40,356 nt of DNA from Deltaproteobacteria bacterium (GTDB lineage: Bacteria; Desulfobacterota; Dissulfuribacteria; Dissulfuribacterales; Sh68). The notes under the pieces are model-generated. The model worked only from the letters and a program-made list of their open reading frames with translations. It was not told where the DNA came from and did not search any database. The stretch spans positions 1 to 40,356 of the forward strand of contig JAJYLJ010000005.1 in the NCBI GenBank assembly GCA_021787835.1. The letters are read 5' to 3'. Positions 39,866-40,356 of the stretch are shown here, piece after piece (within the stretch, counting starts at the first letter, position 1; every line of letters begins with the position of its first letter). The translations under genes and the position numbers were made by a program.

Positions 39866-40356
39866 TTATTTACCCCCCTGGACCTTAAGTTGCCCTCCGG
39901 TGCCCAGCCCGCCCTTGACCTCCTGCGCTTTATAATTGCGCACAGCGCGCACTATATTATTGTAGGAATTGACAAAGGCCGCGACAATGACCTTGCCTTC
40001 CGCCGTATTGGCGTAACCGCCGCCGACAGCGCCCAGCCCGCCGCCGAAGAGGGCGCCTAGCCCTCCGAAATCCATACTGCGCGCACTGCCCTCGGCTGCC
40101 GCGAGTTGGACACCGGAACGGTTGTCCACCATGGTGAGAAGCGTGCTTGCCTCCTTGAACTTGAGGTTTGCCATGACCGCCCCAATAGCCCCGAAATAGC
40201 CGCCCAGACCCCCACCTACGCCACCTGCGTTATTATTCGTAAAGGTGATGGACGGGCTCAAGGAGTAATCGGCCGAGACCATCTGGCCCTTGCCGAAACT
40301 GGAACCCTTGCGCAGTTCGCCGGATTCTTGCAAGGCGCGCTCCTGCATCATATTCC
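39866..40356 (-). CDS. CsgG/HfaB-like protein, N-terminus beyond window edge
   Basis: Frame remains open to the right edge; MMQERALQESGELRKGSSFGKGQMVSADYSLSPSITFTNNNAGGVGGGLGGYFG...TMVDNRSGVQLAAAEGSARS resembles CsgG/HfaB-type proteins (recognised from memory). Confidence 0.6.
   Translation of the reverse strand, partial: NMMQERALQESGELRKGSSFGKGQMVSADYSLSPSITFTNNNAGGVGGGLGGYFGAIGAVMANLKFKEASTLLTMVDNRSGVQLAAAEGSARSMDFGGLGALFGGGLGAVGGGYANTAEGKVIVAAFVNSYNNIVRAVRNYKAQEVKGGLGTGGQLKVQGGK

Noticed and set aside
1-40356. CRISPR arrays, tRNA/rRNA genes, prophage, or defence-island genes
   Set aside because: No regularly spaced repeats, tRNA-like cloverleaf, integrase/transposase, or nuclease-rich cluster recognised on manual reading; automated tRNAscan/CRISPR/defence searches were not available.

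Overview
The window looks like ordinary Gram-negative chromosomal DNA, probably from a deltaproteobacterial / Desulfobacterota-like organism (inferred from gene content). It is densely packed with housekeeping and envelope genes. I saw no tRNA, rRNA, CRISPR array, prophage or insertion sequence. Left to right: ClpB C-terminus (truncated by the window edge); ferritin-like protein; CBS-domain protein; PBP1A; an M48-type membrane metallopeptidase convergent with a prenyltransferase-like alpha/alpha-toroid protein; ResB/CcsB cytochrome c biogenesis genes and TatA; a sugar nucleotidyltransferase; a flavin reductase; GmhA coupled to a poorly characterised conserved protein; FmdB, HemC and a CobA-HemD fusion; TIGR02757, UPF0280, GpsA, GyrA and NikR; a PilM-N-O-P / STN-TPR / MshL-type secretin operon with a clear terminator; LepA; prepilin peptidase; a Cu+-type P-ATPase; a clostripain-family (C11) protease overlapping a small lipoprotein gene; an RlmD-like methyltransferase; an ArsB/NhaD-type transporter with an extra N-terminal domain, next to a tandem universal stress protein; and a CsgG/HfaB-like gene cut by the right edge. 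No obviously new defence or mobile system is visible. The best second-look targets are the M48 / prenyltransferase-like pair, the structured-looking leader upstream of resB, the hybrid pilus operon with an alternating 42-bp repeat in its secretin, the GmhA-coupled unknown, the C11 protease / lipoprotein pair, and the fused transporter plus Usp.
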